From Spirogloea muscicola (Eukaryota > Streptophyta > Zygnematophyceae > Spirogloeales > Spirogloeaceae), in NCBI GenBank assembly GCA_009602725.1, contig WELB01000157.1, positions 297,313 through 335,209 on the forward strand: a DNA stretch of 37,897 bases. The letters are read 5' to 3'. How positions within the stretch are numbered: position 1 is the first letter of the stretch; each line of letters opens with the position of its first letter. The notes beneath the pieces were generated by a model. It had not been told where the DNA came from. It ran no database searches and worked only from the letters and a program-made list of their open reading frames with translations. Shown in pieces: positions 10,688 to 21,312 of this stretch. A program made the position numbers and the translations under genes.

Positions 10688-11592
10688 TAGTACATCAACT
10701 GCCCTTCATTTGCACGGGTGCATATTGGCCACCCAGCAAGCTTTTATTGTAGTAGGCTGCTCGCACAAAGATTGCGAGCTGATGTCGTTGCGCAAGGCCG
10801 TCTGGTGCTGGGTATATGACTCGACTCTGAGTGGGATGCATCTGGGCGAGGTGCATGTGAGCTAGAGGCTGGCTGGCAAGCCGACATTGCCATATGGAGG
10901 CTCCGCTGCAGCTTAACATGCGTGTAAGAGCGAGAGCTCCAAGGAAGTGGCGCCACGACAATGAGAGACAGACTCTTTCCCATGACAATGGGCGTTGATT
11001 GCTGATGACTCGTATCACAGTCCACAACCACTTCCTCCTGTGTTGTCAGACTACATACGGCTGGACTCTAAGTCCTACGAACACCCGGTCGTCGGCTAGG
11101 TACATTTGCTATCTTCCGTAGCCCGAGGTACGTGTGTCATTGTCGTGCGTGTGTTCGTGCGAGTGTCGGGTGCGCATGTTTCAGTGGCGGGTTTCGGTAC
11201 GCCTGGCCCCAAGTGGAGCGGCCAAGCGGCCCTTTCGAACAGGGGAAGCCTCGTGGGCAGATCCACCGTCTTAAGCTGTGGCGGCCGCGTGGCACCGGAG
11301 AGGGGGGGGCTGGGCCTCCGGGAGGGGAGAGGCTCTCGCCCTTCTGGCGAGGGTCTCCGAAGTTTGATCTTGCTGAGCCGCACACAACGGCTCAGACGAT
11401 CTTACTACTTGGTTGTTATTTTGGAATTTATTGACGGAATGATGGGCACAGTGGCTGCGCCTGCCGGGGGAGAGAGGTAGGAGGGGGGAAGCAGGCTCCT
11501 GCTGGCCCTGGAGGACCCCTTCGGCAGCTCAGTGTCGCCGCCGCCACGGCCGCGCGCCGCCGCCGCCGCCGCCGCCGCCGTCCCTGCCGCCG
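10688..11592. other. DHHC 3' flank and CHUP1 5' region, no gene seen
   Basis: The left part is the DHHC downstream region. From about 11250 the sequence becomes GC-rich, ending in a GCC run at 11555-11580 against the gap. This is the likely promoter and 5' UTR of CHUP1. No ORF here shows family features. Confidence 0.45.
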
Positions 11593-11833
11593 NNNNNNNN
11601 NNNNNNNNNNNNNNNNNNNNNNNNNNNNNNNNNNNNNNNNNNNNNNNNNNNNNNNNNNNNNNNNNNNNNNNNNNNNNNNNNNNNNNNNNNNNNNNNNNNN
11701 NNNNNNNNNNNNNNNNNNNNNNNNNNNNNNNNNNNNNNNNNNNNNNNNNNNNNNNNNNNNNNNNNNNNNNNNNNNNNNNNNNNNNNNNNNNNNNNNNNNN
11801 NNNNNNNNNNNNNNNNNNNNNNNNNNNNNNNNN
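11593..11833. other. Assembly gap, 241 N
   Basis: Unresolved bases sit between GCC-rich flanks, 64 bases before the CHUP1 start codon. The CHUP1 coding sequence is not interrupted by it. Confidence 0.95.
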
Positions 11834-11897
11834 GGCGGCCGGGGCGGCGTGCTCGCCGTGACGAGGGCCACCGGTCGGCGGGGCGGCGGCCGCGACG

Positions 11898-14800
11898 ATG
11901 CTGCTCCGCGTGGGCCTCGCCGCGGGGCTGTCCGTCGCGGCGGTCACCGTCCAGAAGCTCAAGCAAGGGCACCGGGAAGGTGAGCGCGGCGAGCGCCTGC
12001 CCTGGCCAGGCGGCGGCGGCGGCCCGCTGCGGCTCCGCACTGACCGTGGCGACGCCTCCAGGGCTTCTGCTTCCAGGTGCAGGCCCGTGGCCGGTGCCTG
12101 TACAGTGAGCTAGCCTTGGTATGGCTGCGCGGCGACATGTAGTGGACGCCCACTGAGGTGAGAGGTCTGGACGTCTGCAGATGAAGCCGGGCCCCATGGC
12201 AAGCGCGGCAGAGTTGCGTCGAGCGAGGACGCAGCCGAGCAGCACTACAGGGAGGAGCTCCAGGACAAGGTCACATTGCGCTCACTTGGCAATGTGACTC
12301 GCACGAAGGCCGGCTGCTCGGAGGCCTCACCTGTGCTTGCAGCGCTCAGGTCCGGCTCCTGTGAGAGACAGGAGAGGCAAGGGCTTGGACCTGACGCCGT
12401 CTCGCTGTGCTGCAGGAAGTGGTCGTCACAGCCGACAACCTACTACTGCCTGAGCTGAACGAGCTTTTTGACAAGGATGAGCTGGACCACAAGGCACTCC
12501 TGGTGGAGGACGGCGTTGGTACAGACGATGAGTCCAGTGAGGGAGGTGGCCAAGAGGACGAGGACAGTGATGGTGAGGAGGAGGAGAATGACGAGGAGGG
12601 TGAGGTGGAGGAGGAGAGGAGGAGGAGAGGAGAGGATCCTCTGTACAACCCCCTTGGCGACGAGGTCCTGGAGCTCTGGGACCTGCGAAACACGGTGGAG
12701 GCAATGCGGGAACGAGAGGTCAAGCTGGAGGCTGAAGTGAAGGAGCTCTTCGAGCTGAAGCGCAAGGAGGAGGAACTCAGGGAGCAGACTGCTGCTATTG
12801 AGCAGGAAAGGCAGGAGGTATGAGTCCTACATTCAAGGTCTAGCAGTCTATGGGTGGGGAATTGGGGTGGGGAGTGCAAGGCGCAGGCAGGCAAAGATGG
12901 ACGAAGAAAGGTAGGGACGGAGGTGATGAGCAGGGGATAGGATTGTGCGAGAGATTGAGTGGTGATGATGGGAAGGCTTGGTTGCAACACTGCAAGCATG
13001 CTTCTGCATTGTAGCAAGCGTACAGCTAGCTTTTACTGTCATATTTCCCTAGTTGCCCCTGCTTCCTACAATGTTATGCTAGAAATGTGGGCTCTGGAGT
13101 GGGCAACTTAGCATTGCCTCTGGTGCCCATATGGTTGTGCTTTGTGGGATGGCTTGATAAGCATTTCTGAAGAGCTGCTCATGAAACTGCAGATGACAGT
13201 GTTAAGGAAGGGGCTAGCGGACGTCGCGGCTCGAGAGCAGAGGGTGGTCAAGGAGTTGGAGGACTTGAAGAAGGTCCGAAGGGAGCTCGCGGAAGCGAAG
13301 GCGCGGGAAGGAGAACTGCAGAAGCAGTTGAAGGAGGGGTCGACGGCCAGTGAGGTTGTTCTACTCAAGAAGGTGGTCTCTGACATGAAGGCCAGAGAAG
13401 AAGAAGTGGAGGCCAAGGAAAAGGAGTTGGAGAAACGGGCCCAGGTGTTGAGCTTGACCTGGGTGGACTGACAAGCATGCAGAGTGCAAGGCTGTTCACG
13501 ATTGCGTTTGCTACTGCTACATGGGTACATCGCTCCATGGGTTGATATGTATGGGTGTATTGCCAATATCTGATGATACCCAGTCATCATGGCAATAGAT
13601 TAGCAGGACTCTCGTGTTGTTTAGTGATGCAAGGCTGATTCCTTTGTGGATTGTGTCAGGCGACCAAGGACAAAGACATGGATGTGGTTGAGCTCAGGCG
13701 GGGTAACAAGGAGTTGCAGCTTCAGAAGCGGAAGCTCAGCGTGCAGCTAGCTGAGATGGAGAACCGCCTCTCTCGCTTCGCCGTCCCTGAGGTTGGAGGA
13801 TCTACTATTTTCTCTTGACCCGTTTGAATGAGTGCATGGATGGGCATATGTCAAGTGCTCATGTATCATGCATGGCTGACTTAATGGCGCGAAACAAAAG
13901 GCGTGCTCATTACCTACCTAGATGAGGTAGCAGCTGGCATGATCGGCCCCAGCCTGCCAGATAAGAATCGTGTGCATCTTCCTGATTGATGCTTCTTGTC
14001 ATTGTGACTTTCCAAATGCAGAGCCAGCTAGTGCTTAAGGCGCAAGCAGAGTCAAAGATGCTGCGGCAGAGAATTGTGGACCTGAGGAGACAGGTTGAGG
14101 CTCTGCAGAACAATCGCTTCAGCGAAGTAGAGGAGCTTGTGTACCTTCGGTGGGTGAATGCATGCCTCAGGTGAGTACGAAAGGCCGTTATATAACAATC
14201 TGATCGCCTAGTGACAAACTTCCTCCTCTGCTTGTCGCCTCGGCTGTAGGAACGGCGCAGTGGGTGTGCTCAACATTCTTATTGTTGCCTCCTACTTTAT
14301 GCCACAGATTAAAACATTAAGATCTGCACCATATGTTCTGCAGCATAGCAGCTTGAACAAGATCATGGCCACTGCATGGTCTGAGTAGATTGCAGGTGCA
14401 TCATTCGCTGCTCACAGGTTGCTATGTCTGCAGCTTGTTAATGTTCCACATGCTAAGTGTAACCTCTTCTGTGATCAGATATGAACTCCGCGACTTCAAG
14501 GCACCACCAGGGAAGATCACGGCCTTGGATCTTGGTCATAGCCTCAGCCCACGGTCACAGGTGCATAGCTTGTCCCTTGTGATATTCACAGAACACAGTG
14601 CCTATCTCAAAGGCTTGAAGCCGAGATATCAGAAGTGGGTACAATGGTGAGAGCCTGACAGAAAAAGGACCAGAGACATATGTCAACCGATTCTCTCAGC
14701 AAAATCTTCTGTAGCTTGGAAATTAGTGCTCATATTGTGATAGTTATTTGCTGTAATGCAAAAAACGACCCAGCTGTATCATGTCTGCAGGAGAGAGCAA

Positions 14801-17800
14801 AGCAACTCATGCTTGAGTACGCTGCGCCAGAAATTTTGGCCATGAGGGCAAAGGAGCAGATGGAGAATGGCTTTGTGCCAGAAGAGCTCGATGCTCGAAC
14901 GTTGTCCATGGCCTTCGCTTCGGAGATTGCAACAAGCAGAGAAAGGGAGCGAAGAGAGGACCCCTTCTTAGACTCCCCCGACAGGGCGAGCCCAGGCGGC
15001 AGAAGGGCAGCGCGGCTCATGCGCAAGCTCAGCGGCAAGTCCTCTCTCGGCAGACGAGACAGCACAGACGGCAGCGAGGCAGACAGTTTCGACAGCGGGG
15101 ACATGGCAGGCTGGGGTTCTGGGTTTTCCCCCTCGGATGAAGCAGCAGCAGGTTTGCGGCCTGATGTGGCCAACGGTTCTGGGAGTTGGTCGGCGCGGCA
15201 CACCAAAGATGCAAGGGGCATCTGGCTGTACAACAAGGCTGGCGGGCCGAGCGCTGAGAATGGGCACGAGCTGCCACAGGAGGAGTTGGGCAGCCCCGGG
15301 CCTCAAGCGACTGCCAGCCCCCGGCAGGTCGAAGCGTCGCGCCTGGCAAGCAGCTCAACCGAGGCTGCCGCAGGTGGTGGAGAAGAGGCTGCTGAAGCTC
15401 GTTCAGCAGGAGTAGAGACGACAAATTCAGGAGGCGGTGCTTCCACGGGTGGGGTGGAAGCTGGCAACAGCCAGGAGCAGACTGCAGAGAAGGCTCCAAA
15501 TGGACCAAGGTCAGCAGCCCCATGTGGCGACATGTCAGCAAACCTTCTGCTATGCTCAGCGTTCCTTGATTTCGGAGATAGTATGTGGTCTATAGGACAG
15601 CTGTGCTGCCATAAGCAGCGTGGTGCTGTCATCCTCCACGCAGGGGAATTGCTTGACTTTTGTTGGTCACTTTTGTTGGCCTTGGCACATGCAGCAGGTT
15701 GCCTCCCTTGAGAATCAACTCCACGCCCGCTGGTAACGTGGCAAGCAGTGGTGGGGGAGCTACGACAGCGCTGACTGGCGTGGCAGCCTCTTACCAGCTC
15801 ATGTCCCGCTCGGTCAGCTCCAGTGCTGTCAACCAGAAGTACCCCGCTTTCAAGGATCGGAACAAAGCCCAGCTGGAGGCCGCCGTCGAAGGGGGCGCCA
15901 AGAAGCTGCCAGTGAGGGACAGCAAGGCTGCGCTGCCTCTGCGCGAGCCAAGGAAAGCAAGGCCGCCTCCCAAGCCGACGCAAGGCCCATTCGACGGGCC
16001 GGCCAGGGCTCTCGCGGGCCGTGGGGGAGCTCCTCCGCCGGCTCCGCCACCACCGCCGCCGCCGCCTCCTCGGCCAGGAAAGGCAGGGGGCCTGCCTCCT
16101 CCGCCGCCTCCTCCTCCTAAGGGCAAGAAAGACGAGGTGGGTAACGGCATGCAGAGGTCCCCGGAGGTGGTAGAGTTCTACCGCAGCTTGGTGACGCAGC
16201 GAGACAAGACAAGCCCTTCTGGCAAGGCTGGGGTTGAGAAGACTGGCGCTAGCTCCATCGATGCCAGAAATGACATGATCAGCGAGATGGAGAACCGATC
16301 CTCTCACCTCGCTGCGGTAAGGTTGCCAATCCTTCAAGCTGTTATTATTCATGACATCCGCAAGCCTTCCATCCTCGTTGCCAACCTTTGGTACTCTCCA
16401 GCCTATATCCTCAGGAACTCCATTGAATAAAGGCACTGTATTGGGTGACCATATCTCTAGTGCTTGACAATCTGCTAACAGCAGGCTTATTGGTTTGATT
16501 GTCTGCTTTGCAGATCAAGCAAGACGTGGAAGTGCAAGCAGATTTTGTCAATGATCTTGCTGCAGAAATCAGGGCAGCCTCTTTCACCAACATTGATGAC
16601 GTGGTGGCCTTTGTCACGTGGCTTGATGAGGAACTTTCCTTCCTGGTAGCCTTCCTGGAACTTTCCTTCCTTGACCATCCAACTCAATACATTTGCAGCT
16701 CAGTACTGCATAATTGAAATGATAGATTTGTTTGTTCTTGAACATCCATTGTGTCGGCCTTAAATATTTTGTGATGCATTTTTTGGAGATCAAGGGAAAG
16801 TCGTTCTCAGGCCTCACAGTATCCCAACTGAGTTTCCCTGTTGATCCTGGTATGTGCACCTTGCCTAGGTTGATGAGAGAGCTGTGCTTAAGCACTTTGA
16901 CTGGCCCGAGGCAAAGGCGGACACACTGAGGGAGGCCGCCTTTGAGTACCTTGACCTGAAGAAGCTGGAAAGTGAGATGGTCAACTTGGAGGACACTCCG
17001 GACGTCGCAGTAGAGGCTGCACTGAAGGCCATGTTCAACATGCTTGAAAAGTGAGAGCTCATACTGGCCCTTGTACTCAAGCAGCTTATATCAAACTCTT
17101 CAGGTGGTGCGGTCGTAACGTAGATGCGCTGTGTGTGCTTATTTACATTTGTAGTTGTTAAGAAACTATCTGATAAAGGCTGCAACAATGAGCTCTTGCA
17201 GAGTGGAACGCACCATCTTCGCGCTGATGAGGACACGGGACTCATCTCTCGTGAAGTACAAAGACTCTCAGATCCCTATCTACTGGCTCCAGGATTCAGG
17301 GACTCTGTCCATTCTTGGCAAGGTGACGTACATTTGTCCACCTTGCTTGATGAGATGCTTACAGTACATGACGAATCAGTTGTGAATGCTCAGCCAGTAA
17401 CTATGTCATGACCGCCCCTTGCCTGCTTGATTTGCAGATCAAGCATGGATCTGTCAAGCTGGCTAGGCAGTACATGAAGAGAGTTGCGTCTGAGCTTGAC
17501 AGCTTAGGGTTTGGCCCCGAGAAGGAACCCCTCCGAGAGTTTCTCCTTCTACAAGGTGTCCGATTTGCATTCCGGGTCCATCAGGTAAGAAGCTCGCAGC
17601 AGTCAAAGTGAGATAACCCGCCAGCAACTTGCAGCATTGTGGTCATCGAGACAACACAGAGCAGAAGACAAGACACTCAAGCTTACAGCTTGGTATGTTG
17701 GACACAGCATGTCATTGGTCGCAGAAAGTCAGAGTAGCCTTCTCTGACCTGTTGCTAGATCTTCAAGCAGAACTTTTACACTCGTTCTCCTGACTTGCAG

Positions 17801-17962
17801 TTTGCCGGTGGCTTCGATGCTGAGAGCATGCGAGCTTTCGAGGAACTCAGAAATAGAGCGAGGGTAAAGGAGTCCGAGATGGGCTCCGACTTACAGCCAT
17901 CAGGGCGCAGGTCTTCGTTAGAACTTGCTCGAAAGTCTTTGGACTTGGTAAGGACAGTCTGA
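11898..17962 (+). CDS. CHUP1: CHUP1, chloroplast unusual positioning 1
   Basis: An outer-envelope protein of chloroplasts that drives short actin filaments for light-dependent chloroplast movement. Fourteen exons: 11898-11979, 12181-12269, 12416-12817, 13193-13444, 13660-13791, 14022-14170, 14479-14560, 14791-15509, 15698-16316, 16514-16645, 16869-17050, 17202-17322, 17438-17584 and 17801-17962. All are GT-AG and in phase, giving 1089 residues (Arabidopsis about 1000). Residues 1-20 (MLLRVGLAAGLSVAAVTVQK) form the hydrophobic envelope anchor. An acidic stretch lies near 90-130 and coiled coils near 150-370, including EVEELVYLRWVNACLRYELR across exons 6-7. A profilin-type polyproline block lies near 745-785. 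The conserved C-terminal domain begins VEFYRSL and NDMISEMENRSSHLAA and ends QGVRFAFRVHQFAGGFDAES. The last exon contains a gtaagg that could splice on, so the final four residues are uncertain. Confidence 0.96.
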
Positions 17963-18516
17963 TGCCTCTGTGCACATGTTGCCTCTGAGGGAGGCTGCTT
18001 GAGGCGCGCCAGCCTATTCAGTGCATTCACCTTCTTGGTAGTGTGTAAGTCTGAGCAAAAACTACAATATCGTTCCCAGCACAGCAATTTAGAACACTGA
18101 CAAGCGGGTGGTCAAGTCTGCCTTGCTGACATGTACAAAGAATCACACTCGTCAGGAAGATTTTTGTGAAGGGCATGTTGCCCAACAAGTGCTTTAAGCC
18201 CATATTTTCGTGTTGCATGTGTAGACCTGCAGTTGGTAATGTCGTGGTCTACTTGTTATGCGTCAACGATGATAGGACAATGTCGAGTAGTGACACTGCT
18301 CACTGCAAGAGCAATTTCGGGGCCACATCAGCCATAACATGTGCTAAACCGAACATCAGAGTGAAGCTTCAGGTAGACTTCAATCCACCTTCAGCTTTCA
18401 ACATGAGCGTTGCAGTGAGTCTGCTGCTCTCTTTTCTGAGTCGGTCCTGCACCCTGGCACCATGTCCACCACACCTGTACTGCAATTGTTCCTCGAGCCC
18501 GCTTTGTGGGCGCCTC

Positions 18517-20091
18517 TCAAGAGGCATCCATTGCTCCAGCACCTGCAGTCTCGTCCTGATCCTGCGCAATGTCAATGTCGAGCTCCTTGTGCAGCATCGT
18601 CACAGAGTCTCGCAGCAGTTCCTGTGCCTCTTGCCTCCTCCTGTTGACAACAAGAATGGCTTTAAGTGCTGTGCCAGCCTCGACAAAAATAATAAAGCGC
18701 TCAGCAATTGCAGCTTGCAATAATGAATGTGCTAGCTTGAGATGCTCACTACCATAGATAGTTGAGGACTCTCACTGACGGATGTCTTCAAAAGCTATCT
18801 TGCGCTGCTGCAGCTGCGTTTCCAGAAGATGGATAACTGTTGCGCGCGCCTGTGTTGTACCAATTGAGCGATCACAGCCCATTTTAACATCATGTCACAT
18901 TGCTAAGTATGCGAGAACATTGGTGGATTGAAGCCGAACATCTTACACTAAGGCTGACATTTGCTGTGCTTGTTCAACAGGCTAAGAATCTACATAAGCC
19001 TATGCACCTCCTCAAGAAACGGAGTCAAGATCTGAAACTGCACCATGGATTCAGGGTCAGTACTAGATTATGCCAGGGCAATGACTAGGCTCAAGAACTC
19101 TGGACTTATGCTTCCAAGGGACAGAATGTGGCTGTTGAGGTTGTTCTTAAGTTGCAGCAGGTGTTTGCACCTGGTGAGGCCGAAGGAGGTTGAGGAGGTG
19201 ATGGATGTTCTTGAGCAGCAGACCCATGTCCTCAACGCGGCACGCGTACTGTGACGGCCGCTCCACCAGCACATCCACAAGCTCCAGCAGCACCAGCAGC
19301 AGCTCGCGGCTCAGTGTCCGCAACTCCTTCTTGAAGTCTGCATCGGCCGCGGTTCCGACGCAGGTGTGTCATACTTGACCTGCTCGATCGGCTCGCAGTG
19401 GCCAATACCAAAGTCAGCACTCTCGCACACTTCTGCAACAAGCGCTGCAATCAAGGGACAGTACACTCTAAACCCAACCAGAACAGGCAGCGATGGGCAA
19501 GCACGCCATATCTACTCAATCACTGAAGCTGAAAGCCTGCTCAGCGACGTATGTGAGCCAACTTAGCACTTTGTGACGAAGACATGCAAACTGGATCTGG
19601 CAGCATCTGCGATCAAGGAGAGACCCTCAAGTTGCAGCCGACAAAGCCTGAGAACGTACCGATGGGCTCCTGGCGGGAGTAGAGCTGTCGTACGCCCTGC
19701 TCCTCCAGGCTGGGCAGCGCATCCTCCGTCTGTATGATAGAGCTCAAGCGCCACAGTCCAAGGTCTCAGGTACATGCCTTATGGGTAAGGGTTAGGTTAT
19801 AAATCAGGGTAAGGTTATACCTGAACCAGGGTACAGGCTAAGGGACTTAGTGCAGCGTTGCTGGAGACGATGGGGAGCAGCCGTTATTGTGGGCGCCCAG
19901 GCAGCACTGGCGCAAGCAAGGCACTGGCGCAAGCAGAGCTGGGCCGGCTGGCTGCCCACCGTGTAGCTGCCGCCGAGCATCTGGTAGGCGCCCGTGATCG
20001 GCGGCGGCGGCGGCGGCGGCGGCGGCGGGCCGTCGGCGGCGTACAGCCGGTAGAAGGGCGGCGGCGGCGGGTACGCCGACGCCGCCGCCAT
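18517..20091 (-). CDS. MED7: Mediator complex subunit 7
   Basis: A subunit of the middle module of Mediator, the nuclear coactivator linking transcription factors to RNA polymerase II. It forms a long heterodimer with MED21. Five exons on the minus strand: 20091-19960, 19729-19660, 19337-19171, 18849-18776 and 18640-18517. All phases agree and give 188 residues (plant homologues about 170). The start carries the family's YPPPPPFYRLY motif and a ten-proline run, then ITGAYQMLGGSYT and EDALPSLEEQGVRQLY. The helices DFKKELRTLSRELLLVLLEL, VERPSQYACRVEDM and NIHHLLNLLRPHQARATVIH follow. The last exon gives RRQEAQELLRDSV and an acidic tail. It converges tail-to-tail with CHUP1, leaving about 550 bases between stop codons. 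Confidence 0.95.
19781..19832. repeat. Degenerate TTAGGG-like tract
   Basis: Within MED7 intron 1 the plus strand reads gggtaagggttaggttat and further agggtaagg units. These resemble degenerate telomere repeats but are too short and irregular to be a true telomere. Confidence 0.4.
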
Positions 20092-20471
20092 CGCCGCCGC
20101 CGAGTTGTAACGACAAACGGCGTTGAGATGGGCTCCGCTCAGCCGCCGTGCCGCCGCTGGCAGGCCGCGCCGAAGGCCGTCACGCGGAGCCAGATGGGCG
20201 GCGCGACCGTGGGCTCCGGCGGCCGCCGCAGCTGCCGGGCCTGGTGGGCGCCGCCATGTCCGCCGCGGAGTCCCCTTGCTCTCACAGATGCTGAGCTCGC
20301 GCTGCTCAGCTCCGCGTCCGGCGAGCGAGAGGCGTGTTGGCGGTGCCGTGGAGCTCGCGCGAGAGCCAGAGGCGGGCCACGGCAAGGTGCCGCGGCAGCC
20401 GAGGCATCCGCCACCACTGGTGCTACGCAGCTTGTGGCTGGTCGTATGTCTCAGCACTGTCCGGGACCATG

Positions 20472-20577
20472 TCCATTCCTTTGTGGGCTGGCTGTGCACA
20501 GCCCACCCTTCGCTTCTTGCGCCTTCCGCCCCTTTCAGACATTTGTACATTTCCTTGGGCTGGGCATCTCACAGCCA
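20472..20577. repeat. Two copies of a GGGCTGG...CAGCC hairpin motif
   Basis: Copies at 20472-20505 and 20545-20577 share a T-rich lead, then gggctgg, a short loop and cagcc. Similar copies occur at 25775-25807, 34567-34602 and, inverted, 34985-35017. Confidence 0.5.
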
Positions 20578-20767
20578 TTGCCTTGACAGATCTAGGATAT
20601 GTTGTGGTAATATGCTTCCAGCCAAGATGGACATGCCGGCAGCCTATTTGTCGTTTTGGCAACGTCGTGTGTCAGCCTGTTTGCAGCGAGCTCAGGCTCA
20701 TGCGTTGCACCGGAAAGCTGGTCGAGCCTTGGCTGGTGGCACAAGGGCTTGTCAAAGCCGGCCGGTC

Positions 20768-20897
20768 CGGGCATCAGTTAGCCACCTCTAGGTGCTTACT
20801 CGTGGTTACTGAGCGGGTCAGCTTAGCAGCAGGTGATCTACATCTGTCAATGTGCTTGCCTTAGTACTTGGCCACTCAGGCCTCCATCACTCAGTAC
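20768..20897. repeat. Dispersed repeat, copy 1
   Basis: About 125 bases closely match 30985-31108. Shared runs include actcgtggttact, tagcagcaggtgat, atctgtcaatgtgct and ccatcact. It is non-coding here, upstream of MED7. Confidence 0.7.
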
Positions 20898-21312
20898 ATA
20901 CTCCATCTCCCTGTCCCTCTCCCCCACCCGCTCCAAAGCCACTCGGTGGGCAGTCCCTCGAGGCCTGGCAGAGCTTGACACACCGTGTCTTGACGATGCT
21001 GCCATGATGTGCATTTGTATCATACACCCCAAGGCTTTCAAGTGGGTGAAAGTGCTTGGACCGTCCCATGCCAGGGATCCTCATGTCACGTCGCCAAGGG
21101 TAACTCACATGCACTGGCAATCTTACACACAGCCGGCCTTCTGCAGAGTGTCCTTCTCAAGAGTGCCTCTGAAATCTCAGTCTGATGTGCACGCAACTAC
21201 GTGAAGCGTACCAGACTTTGCCGAGAAGCACAGCAGTAACTGCACCATCATGTTTGCCTCTGCATGTACAAATCCGGCTGCGGAGTGACGCATGCTCGCT
21301 GATAGCCAAGCT

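Larger units (their letters stand above)
20092..21312. other. Intergenic region between MED7 start and eIF3d stop
   Basis: The part next to 20092 is GC-rich and should hold the MED7 promoter. Long open frames here on both strands are Ala/Arg/Pro-rich shadows without motifs. The right part contains two GGGCTGG hairpin motifs and one copy of a dispersed repeat, listed separately, then the eIF3d 3' UTR. Confidence 0.45.

Noticed and set aside
12346-13017. 223-codon Ser-rich minus-strand frame
   Set aside because: Antisense of the acidic/coiled-coil CHUP1 exon 3; composition is explained by reverse-reading GAG/GAC codons.
15303-16436. 377-codon minus-strand frame
   Set aside because: Antisense shadow of the proline-rich CHUP1 exon 9; Arg-rich with no motif.
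19804-20550. 248-codon minus-strand frame across MED7 exon 1
   Set aside because: It contains the true MED7 first exon but runs on both sides through intron and promoter; only 19960-20091 fits the family and splice phase.
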